From: Spirochaetales bacterium
GTDB taxonomy: Bacteria > Spirochaetota > Spirochaetia > DSM-27196 > SLST01
Assembly (NCBI GenBank): GCA_007130265.1
Contig: SLST01000006.1
Span: 1 to 6,513 of the forward strand
Reading direction: 5' to 3'
Length of the DNA: 6,513 nucleotides
A program made the position numbers and the translations under genes. The stretch's first letter is position 1, and every line of letters starts with the position of its first letter. The notes under the pieces were generated by a model, which had not been told where the DNA came from, did no database searches, and worked only from the letters and a program-made list of their open reading frames with translations. Shown here piece after piece: positions 1-5,667 of this stretch.

Positions 1-840
1 CAGGGTAACGTCTTCCTTGGACAGCGGACTGCGCGGATCATCATCTACTTCTTCCTGATCCTCTTCTCCGCGATGGCGCTCTTCCCGCTCTACTTCTCCT
101 TCGTGACGGGATTCAAGACGACCGCCGAGTACAACGTGAACCAGATGGGGCTGCCGCAGACGTGGACCGGAGCCAACTGGCGACACATCATCGACCAGGT
201 GGGTCTCGCGCGCTACCTCGGCAACAACGCCATCCTCATCCCGTTCGGACTCGTCTTCTACCTCGCGGTCTGCAGCGCTGCCGGGTTCGCATTCGGACTT
301 CTGCGGTTTCGCGGGAAGCTTGCGATCTTCACCGCCGTCCTCTTCCTGATGATCTTCCCGCAGATGATTATCGCCGTTCCCGTGTACATGATGGCGGTGA
401 ACCTGGGACTGGTGAACACCTTTCTGGGAGTCATCCTCGTGTGGGTCGCGTACTTCGCACCATTCGGCACCTATATCATGACCACGTATTTCTCGTCGAT
501 CCCGCGCTCGATCATCGAATCGGCTCGCATCGACGGCGCGAACGTCTTCCAGATCCTGCTTCGTCTCATGATCCCGATCGCGCTTCCTATGATGGCGATC
601 ATCTCAATCATCGGCTTTCAGGCGATGTGGAACGAGCTTCCGTTCTCGCTCCTGCTGCTCCAGCAGCCGGGAATGCGCACGCTCACGCTCGGCATCGCAC
701 TCATGAAGGGCGAGCACGGGCTTCCCGTGCCGGTCCTTTCGGCAGCGCTCACCTTCGCGAGTATCGTGCCGTTGTTGATGTTCCTCTTCTTCCAGCGCCA
801 CATCGCAGGCGGCGCCATGGCGGGTTCTGTGAAGTACTGA
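1..840 (+). CDS. Carbohydrate ABC transporter permease, MalG-type (CUT1), 5'-truncated by window edge
   Basis: Inner-membrane permease subunit of a binding-protein-dependent sugar importer (BPD_transp_1 family). The reading frame is open from base 1, and the first hydrophobic segment (about visible residues 11-35) starts before the first in-frame ATG at 73. That ATG is therefore internal and the true start lies left of the window; about 279 residues are visible and probably only a few are missing. Six hydrophobic segments can be seen, at about 11-35, 75-101, 109-133, 141-164, 195-221 and 245-264. The cytoplasmic EAA loop that contacts the ATPase begins at E173 (ESARIDGAN, then an LxxxxIPIALP run). 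The C-terminus, FFQRHIAGGAMAGSVKY, matches the usual FQRYFxxGLxxGAVKG ending of MalG-like proteins. It is followed at 130 bp by a dehydrogenase on the same strand. The partner permease, binding protein and ATPase are not in view. The family is certain; the substrate is unknown. Confidence 0.93.
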   Translation, partial: QGNVFLGQRTARIIIYFFLILFSAMALFPLYFSFVTGFKTTAEYNVNQMGLPQTWTGANWRHIIDQVGLARYLGNNAILIPFGLVFYLAVCSAAGFAFGLLRFRGKLAIFTAVLFLMIFPQMIIAVPVYMMAVNLGLVNTFLGVILVWVAYFAPFGTYIMTTYFSSIPRSIIESARIDGANVFQILLRLMIPIALPMMAIISIIGFQAMWNELPFSLLLLQQPGMRTLTLGIALMKGEHGLPVPVLSAALTFASIVPLLMFLFFQRHIAGGAMAGSVKY

Positions 841-859
841 GCTTCGCCGAGCCGGCCAT

Positions 860-885
860 CGCGGGCCGCCGAAATCACGGCCGCG
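860..885 (+). terminator. Weak imperfect hairpin after the permease gene (possible terminator or processing site)
   Basis: The 130-bp gap 841-970 holds one notable inverted repeat. CGC plus GGGCCG on the left pairs with CGGCC plus GCG on the right, giving eight base pairs with a single bulged G at 863 and a 9-nt loop at 869-877. It starts 19 bases after the permease stop. No T-run follows, so it is a poor intrinsic terminator and may be chance in GC-rich DNA. I found no convincing -35/-10 pair in the rest of the gap; the TCGACA at 892-897 has no partner at the right spacing. Confidence 0.25.
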
Positions 886-959
886 CTACGCTCGACATTC
901 TGGCAACGATCATTCTTCCGCGGAGAGATCAAGGTGTACCACCGGTCCGCCTCTGTGGT

Positions 960-963
960 AGGA
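960..963 (+). promoter_or_regulatory. Ribosome binding site for the Ldh_2-family gene
   Basis: AGGA lies 7 bases before the ATG at 971 and supports that start. The 10-bp palindrome ATGGCGCCAT (963-972) follows directly and covers the first two bases of the start codon, so local pairing could mask initiation; its significance is uncertain. Confidence 0.55.
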
Positions 964-970
964 TGGCGCC

Positions 971-2011
971 ATGAAAACGATCCCTTCCGACGCGCTTCGC
1001 ACCTACGGAGAGGCGGTCTTGACTGCCTGCCGCGTTCCGGCGGACGACGCCGCGACCGTGATCGACTGCCTGCTCTACGCGAACCTCTCCGGCGTGGACA
1101 GCCACGGTATCATCCGGTTGCCCCACTACGTCACGCGATTGTCGAACGGGTCGATCAAAGCACAGCCGAAGGTGACCTTCGGCCGGCCGCGCCCTTCGTT
1201 CCTCCGCGTGGACGGGGACGACGGCCTCGGCCACGCGGTGACGAAGCGCGGAATCGATGAGGCGATCCCCGTGTGTCGCGAGCAGGGCTCGGTGACCGTG
1301 GCGATCGGCAACTCCAGCCACTTCGGGATGGCCGGCTACTATCTGCGCGACATCACCGCGGCCGGGTTCGTGGGACTGGTCACCACCCATACCGACGTGC
1401 GGATCGTGCCGTACAACGCGCGCAAGCCGTTCGCCGGGACCAACCCGATCGCATTCGGCTTTCCAACCGAAGGCGAGCCCTTCACGCTTGACTTTGCCAC
1501 GACGAAGGTCTCCTTTGGCAAGATCGCGCTCGCCCGGACCGAGAACCGGAGCATCCCGGACGACTGGGGTTTCGACGAGAACGGCGATCCAACCACCGAT
1601 CCGCACGCGCTCGAGGGGATGCAGCCGATCGCCACCTACAAGGGTGCCGGACTTGCGATGGTGATCGACCTGTTCAGCTCGATGTTCTCCGGTATGCCGT
1701 ACGGGCCCCATATCAACCGGATGTACGAGGAGCTCGACGCGCCACGCAAACTCGGCCACTTCATCACGATGTGGGACATTGGTGCGCTCGTGCCGATCGA
1801 CGAGGTGCGATCTCGAATGGAGCACTACATCAGGGAACTGCACGCCCTCCCGAAGCAGGACCCCGACGAGCCGCTCTACTTCCCGGGAGAGCCGGAGGCC
1901 GTCCGCCGAGCCGAGCGCAGCCGCACCGGTATCCCGATCGAGCCCGGCCTCCTCAGCCAGCTCGACGAGCTCGGGACGCGGCTTGGAGTAGACACCGGAC
2001 TCTTCGCATAG
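971..2011 (+). CDS. Ldh_2-family NAD(P)-dependent dehydrogenase (malate/L-lactate/ureidoglycolate type)
   Basis: Cytoplasmic 2-hydroxyacid-type oxidoreductase of the Ldh_2 family. This family includes archaeal-type malate dehydrogenase, ureidoglycolate dehydrogenase AllD, 2,3-diketogulonate reductase YiaK, sulfolactate dehydrogenase ComC and piperideine-2-carboxylate reductase. It uses its own NAD(P)-binding fold rather than a Rossmann domain. The 346-residue length is normal. Visible hallmarks are GVDSHGIIRLPHY (41-53), with the conserved His45 and Arg49; NSSHFGMAGYY (114-124), with conserved His117; GTNPIAFGFP (156-165); LDFATT (173-178), usually LDMATS; and KGAGLAM (224-230), usually KGYGL preceded by a Gly pair that is absent here. 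The start at 971 has an AGGA site and matches the family N-terminus. It lies between a sugar permease and a Gfo/Idh/MocA gene on the same strand, which suggests oxidation or reduction of a sugar acid or related hydroxyacid. That role is inferred from context; the exact substrate cannot be assigned. Confidence 0.92.
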   Translation: MKTIPSDALRTYGEAVLTACRVPADDAATVIDCLLYANLSGVDSHGIIRLPHYVTRLSNGSIKAQPKVTFGRPRPSFLRVDGDDGLGHAVTKRGIDEAIPVCREQGSVTVAIGNSSHFGMAGYYLRDITAAGFVGLVTTHTDVRIVPYNARKPFAGTNPIAFGFPTEGEPFTLDFATTKVSFGKIALARTENRSIPDDWGFDENGDPTTDPHALEGMQPIATYKGAGLAMVIDLFSSMFSGMPYGPHINRMYEELDAPRKLGHFITMWDIGALVPIDEVRSRMEHYIRELHALPKQDPDEPLYFPGEPEAVRRAERSRTGIPIEPGLLSQLDELGTRLGVDTGLFA

Positions 2012-2107
2012 CAGGCCCGGAACAGGGGGGCCTCGCCGCCGGCAGCGGAGGCAGAGCCGGCCCTGACCGATGGGTCCGGCCGGCACGGCCGATGGAGTAT
2101 TGACTGC
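2012..2107 (+). other. GC-rich intergenic leader with overlapping hairpins before the oxidoreductase gene
   Basis: This 96-bp gap can form two mutually exclusive hairpins. One pairs GCCGGCCC (2056-2063) with GGG (2072-2074) plus CCGGC (2076-2080) around an 8-nt loop, with T2075 bulged. The other pairs CGGCCG (2077-2082) with CGGCCG (2086-2091) around a GCA loop. They share bases 2077-2080. The second ends three bases before GGAG (2094-2097), the likely ribosome binding site 10 bases before the ATG at 2108. A further 5-bp stem, GCCTC/GAGGC (2030-2034 with 2048-2052), lies upstream. No T-run and no known riboswitch core is recognisable. In DNA this GC-rich such stems arise easily, so a regulatory role is only a possibility. 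Confidence 0.3.
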
Positions 2108-3127
2108 ATGGATCCACTGAAAGCCGTCATCATAGGCGGTTTTGGGCATGCCGGGCGTGTGCTGGATGAGATATCCGGTATGCCCGAGGCCGCGATCGTC
2201 GGCCAGAGTCCCGCGTACGCGGGCGAGGATATCAGCGCCTTCACCGGCCATCCGGCTTGCCGGGAAGCAGAATACTTTGACGAGCACACGACGATGCTCA
2301 AAGAGGTTAAGCCGGACGTGGCAATCGTAAGCACTCGGCTCGACCGGATCCCGGAGGTTTCGATCGCGGCGGCGGAGGCGGGATGCCATCTGATCTGCGA
2401 GAAGCCGATGGCCCTCGATCACCCTATGCTCGATCGTCTCTATCAGGCCGTCACGACCAACGGCGTCAGGGCGGTGTCCATGCTCTCCATGCGGTCCGAG
2501 CCGCACTTTCGGGCCGCACGTCGCGTCTACCGCAGCGGCGCAATCGGCGAGGCCGTTCAGGTCAACGGCCGCAAGAGCTACAAGTGGGGAACGCGCCCGC
2601 AGTGGTTCGGCGACCGGTCGCTCTACGGCGGAACCATCGGGTGGGTGGGCATCCATGCGCTTGACTTCGTGAGCTTCATCACCGGCCTCGAGTTCACGAG
2701 CGTCGCCGCCACGCAGGGGAACTTCTGCCATCCCGAACGTCCGGACTGCCAGGATTTCTGCGGCCTGGTGCTGTCAACCAGTAACGGCGGGTGCGCGACG
2801 GTCAGCGTGGACTACCTGCGCCCGGCCAACGCCGCGACCCACGGCGACGACTGGGTACGTGTCGTCGGGACGAAGGGCGTGCTCGAAGCGAGCGGCTCGC
2901 GTGCAGAGTGCACGGTCCTGACCGACGGACCACAGCCGATACCGGTGCCCCTGCCCGATGAGGCAATGCTCTACCGCGACTTCCTCTCAAGCCTCCGCGA
3001 CGGCCACGAGAGCGAACTGACCCAACCGGACGCGTTCATGCTGACGTCGACGTGTCTGTATGCGCGCGACGCGGCCGAGCGGTCGGAGGTGGTCGGCATC
3101 ACCCGAAGACGACGAGACTGGAGCTGA
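2108..3127 (+). CDS. Gfo/Idh/MocA-family oxidoreductase with non-canonical active site
   Basis: Cytoplasmic protein of the glucose-fructose oxidoreductase/inositol dehydrogenase/MocA family, 339 residues, the usual length. The N-terminal Rossmann domain shows GFGHAG (11-16), the dinucleotide GxGxxG turn, and CEKPMA (97-102), with the family Lys99. The C-terminal alpha/beta domain carries GIHALDF (181-187), with the conserved His183 and Asp186. Two departures stand out. Aligning the usual GGxxxDxGxHxxD motif places Trp179 where the catalytic Asp of inositol dehydrogenase (K97/D172/H176 triad in the B. subtilis enzyme) is expected. The end of the second beta strand reads IVGQSP (30-35), without the acidic residue typical of NAD-specific members. 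Either the chemistry, the cofactor preference or both may differ. The start at 2108 has GGAG 10 bases upstream. It follows the Ldh_2 gene by 96 bp and is probably cotranscribed with it, acting on the same imported compound (inference). Confidence 0.92.
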   Translation: MDPLKAVIIGGFGHAGRVLDEISGMPEAAIVGQSPAYAGEDISAFTGHPACREAEYFDEHTTMLKEVKPDVAIVSTRLDRIPEVSIAAAEAGCHLICEKPMALDHPMLDRLYQAVTTNGVRAVSMLSMRSEPHFRAARRVYRSGAIGEAVQVNGRKSYKWGTRPQWFGDRSLYGGTIGWVGIHALDFVSFITGLEFTSVAATQGNFCHPERPDCQDFCGLVLSTSNGGCATVSVDYLRPANAATHGDDWVRVVGTKGVLEASGSRAECTVLTDGPQPIPVPLPDEAMLYRDFLSSLRDGHESELTQPDAFMLTSTCLYARDAAERSEVVGITRRRRDWS

Positions 3128-3171
3128 GCCGCAACGCCCGGCTCCGGGTACCGCGCTGCCTTCGCAAGCAA

Positions 3172-3191
3172 GGCCGCCCCGAAGGGCGGCC
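3172..3191. terminator. Probable bidirectional terminator hairpin between convergent genes
   Basis: A perfect 8-bp stem pairs GGCCGCCC (3172-3179) with GGGCGGCC (3184-3191). On the plus strand the loop is CGAA. On the minus strand it is UUCG closed by a C-G pair, one of the most stable RNA tetraloops. It lies 44 bases after the oxidoreductase stop and 40 bases after the binding-protein stop, so it is placed to end both transcripts. The downstream tracts are poor (ATAGATTGATT on plus, TTGCTTGCG on minus), so termination efficiency is uncertain. A weaker stem, GAAAC/GTTTC (3209-3213 with 3221-3225), lies just after the binding-protein stop. The remainder of the 104-bp gap shows nothing else. 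Confidence 0.65.
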
Positions 3192-3231
3192 CATAGATTG
3201 ATTGCCTGGAAACGAGACGGGTTTCGGCCTG

Positions 3232-4710
3232 TCAGCGGTTGACCGCCGCCCACTCGTCGACCTGCACCTGGAGCGCTTCGATCAGTTCCGGGAAGCCGGC
3301 CCGATTGAGTGCGGCCTGGAACTCAGGAATGGCCGTCTCCGGGTTGACCCAACCGCCGATCAGAGGCGTCTCGAACTGGTCGACCACGGCGCTCACCGAG
3401 GCGATGAGTGTCCTCACCTCGCTGCGGTCCGCGTTGAACCCCAGAATGTTTGCTTTCAAGGATTCCTCGTTGAGACGTGCGACCTCGTCGAACAGATCCT
3501 CATCCTGGCCGGGCAGGAGATAGCCGATGAACGTGTTGCCGAACATCCAGGGGAGGTTCGTGTAGTAACCGGAATCCTGGATGGGACGGATCTGGTTTGG
3601 GCCAAGCCGTTCGTGGTGACGGCCCTCAAGACCCCAGACCAAGGTGTTATATGCCTCCGAATTGGTCCAGAGCCAGTTCAGCATCTCAACAGCCTTCTCC
3701 TTCTGCACGGACCGTGAATGGACTGCGTGGAGTGTGTTCGTGATGTTCGAAGTCAGCGTCAACGGCTCGCCAATGCGGTAGGTCTTGTAGAGCACGCCGG
3801 CGTGCTCTACTTCGGCCAGCTGTGGATTGTACGTGTTATGGTGACCGAATGCCGCCCGGGCCTGGTTCTGCATCTGACGCCACTGGTCGTCCGTATACGT
3901 CAGGCCATCCTCCGGGATGAATCCTGCGCTCTGCCACCGGTACGCCAGGTCGACCCATTCGCGGAACTCCGGAGTCTGAAGGAGGTTGAGGACCTCAAGA
4001 GAGTCGTCCTCCACCCTGACGCCCAGAATGCCGTCGAGAAAGCCAAAATTTCCAATACCGTAGTACGGCTGCAGGAATCCCCACTCGGGTCGGCCGAAAG
4101 GAACAAGCTCTCGCTCGTTATCTCGGACTTCGGCAAGCCACGGCTCAATCTGGTCGATGGACGTCACGGTCTCCGGCGTCCAACCGTACTTCTCGACGAG
4201 GTCCATGCGAACGCTGAACACCGAGTTGTACGCGGCGATCTGCTGCGACCAGATGGCCCGAATCTCACCGTCCACGCGTGTGGCCTCGAGCTGTTCACGG
4301 ATATCGGCGAGGATGTCCTGGCCGTACTCCTCGAGCAGGTCATCGAGACCGGCGTAGAACCCGTCAGACGCGTTCTGCAGGAAGTCGTTGCTCCAGACCG
4401 CGGTCCAGAGGATGTCCATGTACTCACCGGAGGCGAGGATCAGCGGCATCCGTTCGTCGTACTCACCGAAGGAACCCTGGACGTTGATCTCGACCGTCGT
4501 GCCAAGGTCGCGCTCGAGCAGATCGTTGAACGCCGCGTACACGTCCCGCTCGTCCGCCTCGTTGTACGGATATCCTCCACCGCCGGGAATGTACCAGATC
4601 AGCGGCTGGTCTTCAGGGACTGTAGCCTCACCCTGTCCTGCCGCGAAGAGCGGCGTTGCCGTCGCAAGCACCAGAAGCGCTGCGATGAGCAGAAATAGTG
4701 TGCGTTTCAT
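3232..4710 (-). CDS. Extracellular sugar-binding protein of an ABC importer (SBP family 1 with DUF3502 C-terminus)
   Basis: Exported ligand-binding subunit of the importer encoded by the two permease genes upstream of it. It has 492 residues, normal for LplA/YtcQ-like proteins. Residues 1-24 form a signal peptide: K2 R3, a hydrophobic core at 5-18, then a likely signal peptidase I cut after LFA (21-23). No lipobox cysteine is present, so the mature protein should be soluble in a periplasm rather than a lipoprotein. The family core is visible as ILASGEYMDILWTAVWSNDF (91-110) followed by GLDDLLEEYG (121-130). The C-terminal 72 residues (421-492: GFNADRSEV, a VNPE element, then AGFPELIEALQVQVDEW) match the DUF3502 pattern. 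The ATG at 4710 has a strong GAAAGGAG site 8 bases upstream. It is the last gene of the leftward operon. Residues 301-308 (VEHAGVLY) are encoded by a perfect palindrome. The ligand is probably an oligosaccharide or glycoside; which one is unknown. Confidence 0.95.
   Translation of the reverse strand: MKRTLFLLIAALLVLATATPLFAAGQGEATVPEDQPLIWYIPGGGGYPYNEADERDVYAAFNDLLERDLGTTVEINVQGSFGEYDERMPLILASGEYMDILWTAVWSNDFLQNASDGFYAGLDDLLEEYGQDILADIREQLEATRVDGEIRAIWSQQIAAYNSVFSVRMDLVEKYGWTPETVTSIDQIEPWLAEVRDNERELVPFGRPEWGFLQPYYGIGNFGFLDGILGVRVEDDSLEVLNLLQTPEFREWVDLAYRWQSAGFIPEDGLTYTDDQWRQMQNQARAAFGHHNTYNPQLAEVEHAGVLYKTYRIGEPLTLTSNITNTLHAVHSRSVQKEKAVEMLNWLWTNSEAYNTLVWGLEGRHHERLGPNQIRPIQDSGYYTNLPWMFGNTFIGYLLPGQDEDLFDEVARLNEESLKANILGFNADRSEVRTLIASVSAVVDQFETPLIGGWVNPETAIPEFQAALNRAGFPELIEALQVQVDEWAAVNR
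3787..3810. repeat. Perfect 24-bp palindrome inside the binding-protein gene
   Basis: The 12-base arm GTAGAGCACGCC (3787-3798) is followed directly by its exact reverse complement (3799-3810), with no spacer and no mismatch; pairing stops at T3786/T3811. Because it is in codon register, both strands read VEHAGVLY across it; on the minus strand these are residues 301-308 of the binding protein. In mRNA it could form a stem of about 10 bp with a CCGG tetraloop. It is by far the longest spacer-less palindrome I found in the window; the next longest is 14 bp. Confidence 0.9.
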
Positions 4711-4718
4711 CGTTGAAA

Positions 4719-4726
4719 CTCCTTTC
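4719..4726 (-). promoter_or_regulatory. Strong ribosome binding site of the binding-protein gene
   Basis: The minus strand reads GAAAGGAG, ending 8 bases before the ATG at 4710. This is the strongest Shine-Dalgarno sequence in the window, which fits the high expression expected of a binding protein, and it fixes the start. Confidence 0.85.
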
Positions 4727-4738
4727 TCATTGTATTCT

Positions 4739-4755
4739 CCGGGACAACGTCCCGG
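4739..4755 (-). other. Intercistronic hairpin between second permease gene and binding-protein gene
   Basis: A perfect 7-bp stem, CCGGGAC (4739-4745) with GTCCCGG (4749-4755), has a 3-nt loop and occupies most of the 55-bp gap. On the minus strand it starts 10 bases after the permease stop, and the sequence after it is AGAATACAATG, with no T-run. It is therefore unlikely to be a full terminator. It could partly attenuate read-through, or protect the 5' end of a processed binding-protein mRNA and raise its level over the permeases. The function is inferred; the structure is seen directly. Confidence 0.55.
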
Positions 4756-4765
4756 CCCAATAGGC

Positions 4766-5656
4766 TCAACCTTTAATCGATCCGACCTGCAGCCCGCGCG
4801 CGAAGTAGCGCTGGAAAAAGGGGAAGATGAACATCATCGGGCCCGCCGCGAGCACCGCCATCGCCATGCGCGTGGTCTCGGTGGGTAACTGACTCAGATC
4901 GATACCTCCGGCCATCTGCGCCTCGTGCTGCAGGAGAAACTGGATGTCGCGCATTACGCGCTGCATCCAGTACTGCAGCGGGACGAGGTTCCTCTGCGTG
5001 ATGAAGAGAAGCGCGTAGAACCACTCGTTCCACAGCTGGAGCGCGAGCAGGAGGCTGATCGTCGCGATAGCGGGTTTGGAGAGCGGCAGAGCGATACGCA
5101 GGAAGATGTAGAACTCGCCTGCTCCCTCCACCTTCGCGCACTCGATGAGCTCGAACGGCAATTGCCGCATATACGTGATGAGCAGGATCGTGTGCCATGC
5201 AGTGATCATCAGCGGCAGAAAGAGCACCAGAAGCGTGTTCTGCATCCGCAGGTACTGCGTGATAAGCATGTAGGTGGGCACGATACCCGCGTCAAAGAGC
5301 ATCGTGAACAGGAAGAAGAAGACGATTGGTCCTCTCCAGCTGAAATCCTTGCGAGAGAGCGAGAACGCGGCCATCGCCATGAAGAAGGTGCCAAAGACCG
5401 TTCCGAGAACCGTTATGCGTATCGTTACCCAGTAGGCGTTGATCAGCGCGGTAGGACGCTCGAAGATTATCTCGTACGCGCGCAGTGAGAACTCACGGGG
5501 AATGAGGCGGTAGCCGTGAAACACGATTTCACGCTCGCTCGTGAACGAGATCGCGACCGTCAGAAGCATGGGGATCAGACAGAGAAGACACGCGGTCGCG
5601 AGGATCACATGCATGACGAGCTTGGCTGTCTTGTCCGCTCTCGTTTCCGTCTTCAT
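4766..5656 (-). CDS. Carbohydrate ABC transporter permease, LplC/YtcP-type (CUT1)
   Basis: Second inner-membrane permease of the leftward importer, complete at 296 residues. The N-terminal membrane segment (about 13-37) is followed by the LplC hallmark LIPREFSLRAYEIIF (51-65). Further family marks are FDAGIVPTYMLI (121-132, usually FxGGLIPxYLL), MQNTLLVLFLP (138-148), LQLWNEWFYALLFI (206-219) and LVPLQYWMQ (224-232). The EAA loop that docks on the ATPase begins at E172 (ECAKVEGAG, ending in LP at 190-191); the usual second residue Ala is Cys here. The C-terminus, FFQRYFARGLQVGSIKG, is typical. The ATG at 5656 lies 9 bases after the upstream permease stop, with an AGGA site overlapping that stop, so the two permeases are probably translationally coupled and made in equal amounts. 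LplC proteins work as a heterodimer with an LplB-type partner, which is encoded immediately upstream. Confidence 0.95.
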   Translation of the reverse strand: MKTETRADKTAKLVMHVILATACLLCLIPMLLTVAISFTSEREIVFHGYRLIPREFSLRAYEIIFERPTALINAYWVTIRITVLGTVFGTFFMAMAAFSLSRKDFSWRGPIVFFFLFTMLFDAGIVPTYMLITQYLRMQNTLLVLFLPLMITAWHTILLITYMRQLPFELIECAKVEGAGEFYIFLRIALPLSKPAIATISLLLALQLWNEWFYALLFITQRNLVPLQYWMQRVMRDIQFLLQHEAQMAGGIDLSQLPTETTRMAMAVLAAGPMMFIFPFFQRYFARGLQVGSIKG

Positions 5657-5663
5657 GCGATCA

Positions 5664-5667
5664 TCCT
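5664..5667 (-). promoter_or_regulatory. Ribosome binding site of the LplC-type gene, overlapping the preceding stop codon
   Basis: On the minus strand AGGA is embedded in TAGGATGA, where TAG (5668-5666) is the stop of the LplB-type gene. It lies 7 bases before the ATG at 5656. The overlap suggests translational coupling of the two permease genes. Confidence 0.75.

Noticed and set aside
73..75. ATG as the start of the first permease
   Set aside because: The frame is open to base 1 and this Met lies in the middle of the first membrane segment, so it is internal.
714..730. A 7-bp stem with a 3-nt loop (GCACGGG/CCCGTGC) in the first permease gene
   Set aside because: It lies within coding sequence, well before the stop; several stems of this size are expected by chance.
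162..974. A 270-codon plus-strand frame overlapping the first permease in another frame
   Set aside because: It is Arg-rich out-of-frame translation of a gene whose correct frame shows six membrane segments and an EAA loop.
2210..2223. A 14-bp perfect palindrome in the oxidoreductase gene, and 12-bp ones at 2610-2621 and 5157-5168
   Set aside because: These lengths are close to what chance and GC bias produce in 6.5 kb of coding sequence, and nothing in their position suggests a role.
929..2731. A 600-codon open frame on the minus strand across both dehydrogenase genes
   Set aside because: Its product is dominated by Arg, His, Gly, Val and Asp in low-complexity runs, with no recognisable domain. 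It lies exactly opposite two genes with clear family motifs. Long antisense frames are expected in GC-rich coding DNA.
3202..4698. Two long plus-strand open frames (3202-3717 and 3718-4698) opposite the binding-protein gene
   Set aside because: They mirror the codon structure of the real gene, have no family motifs, and their only familiar peptide (VEHAGVLY) is a by-product of the in-register palindrome.
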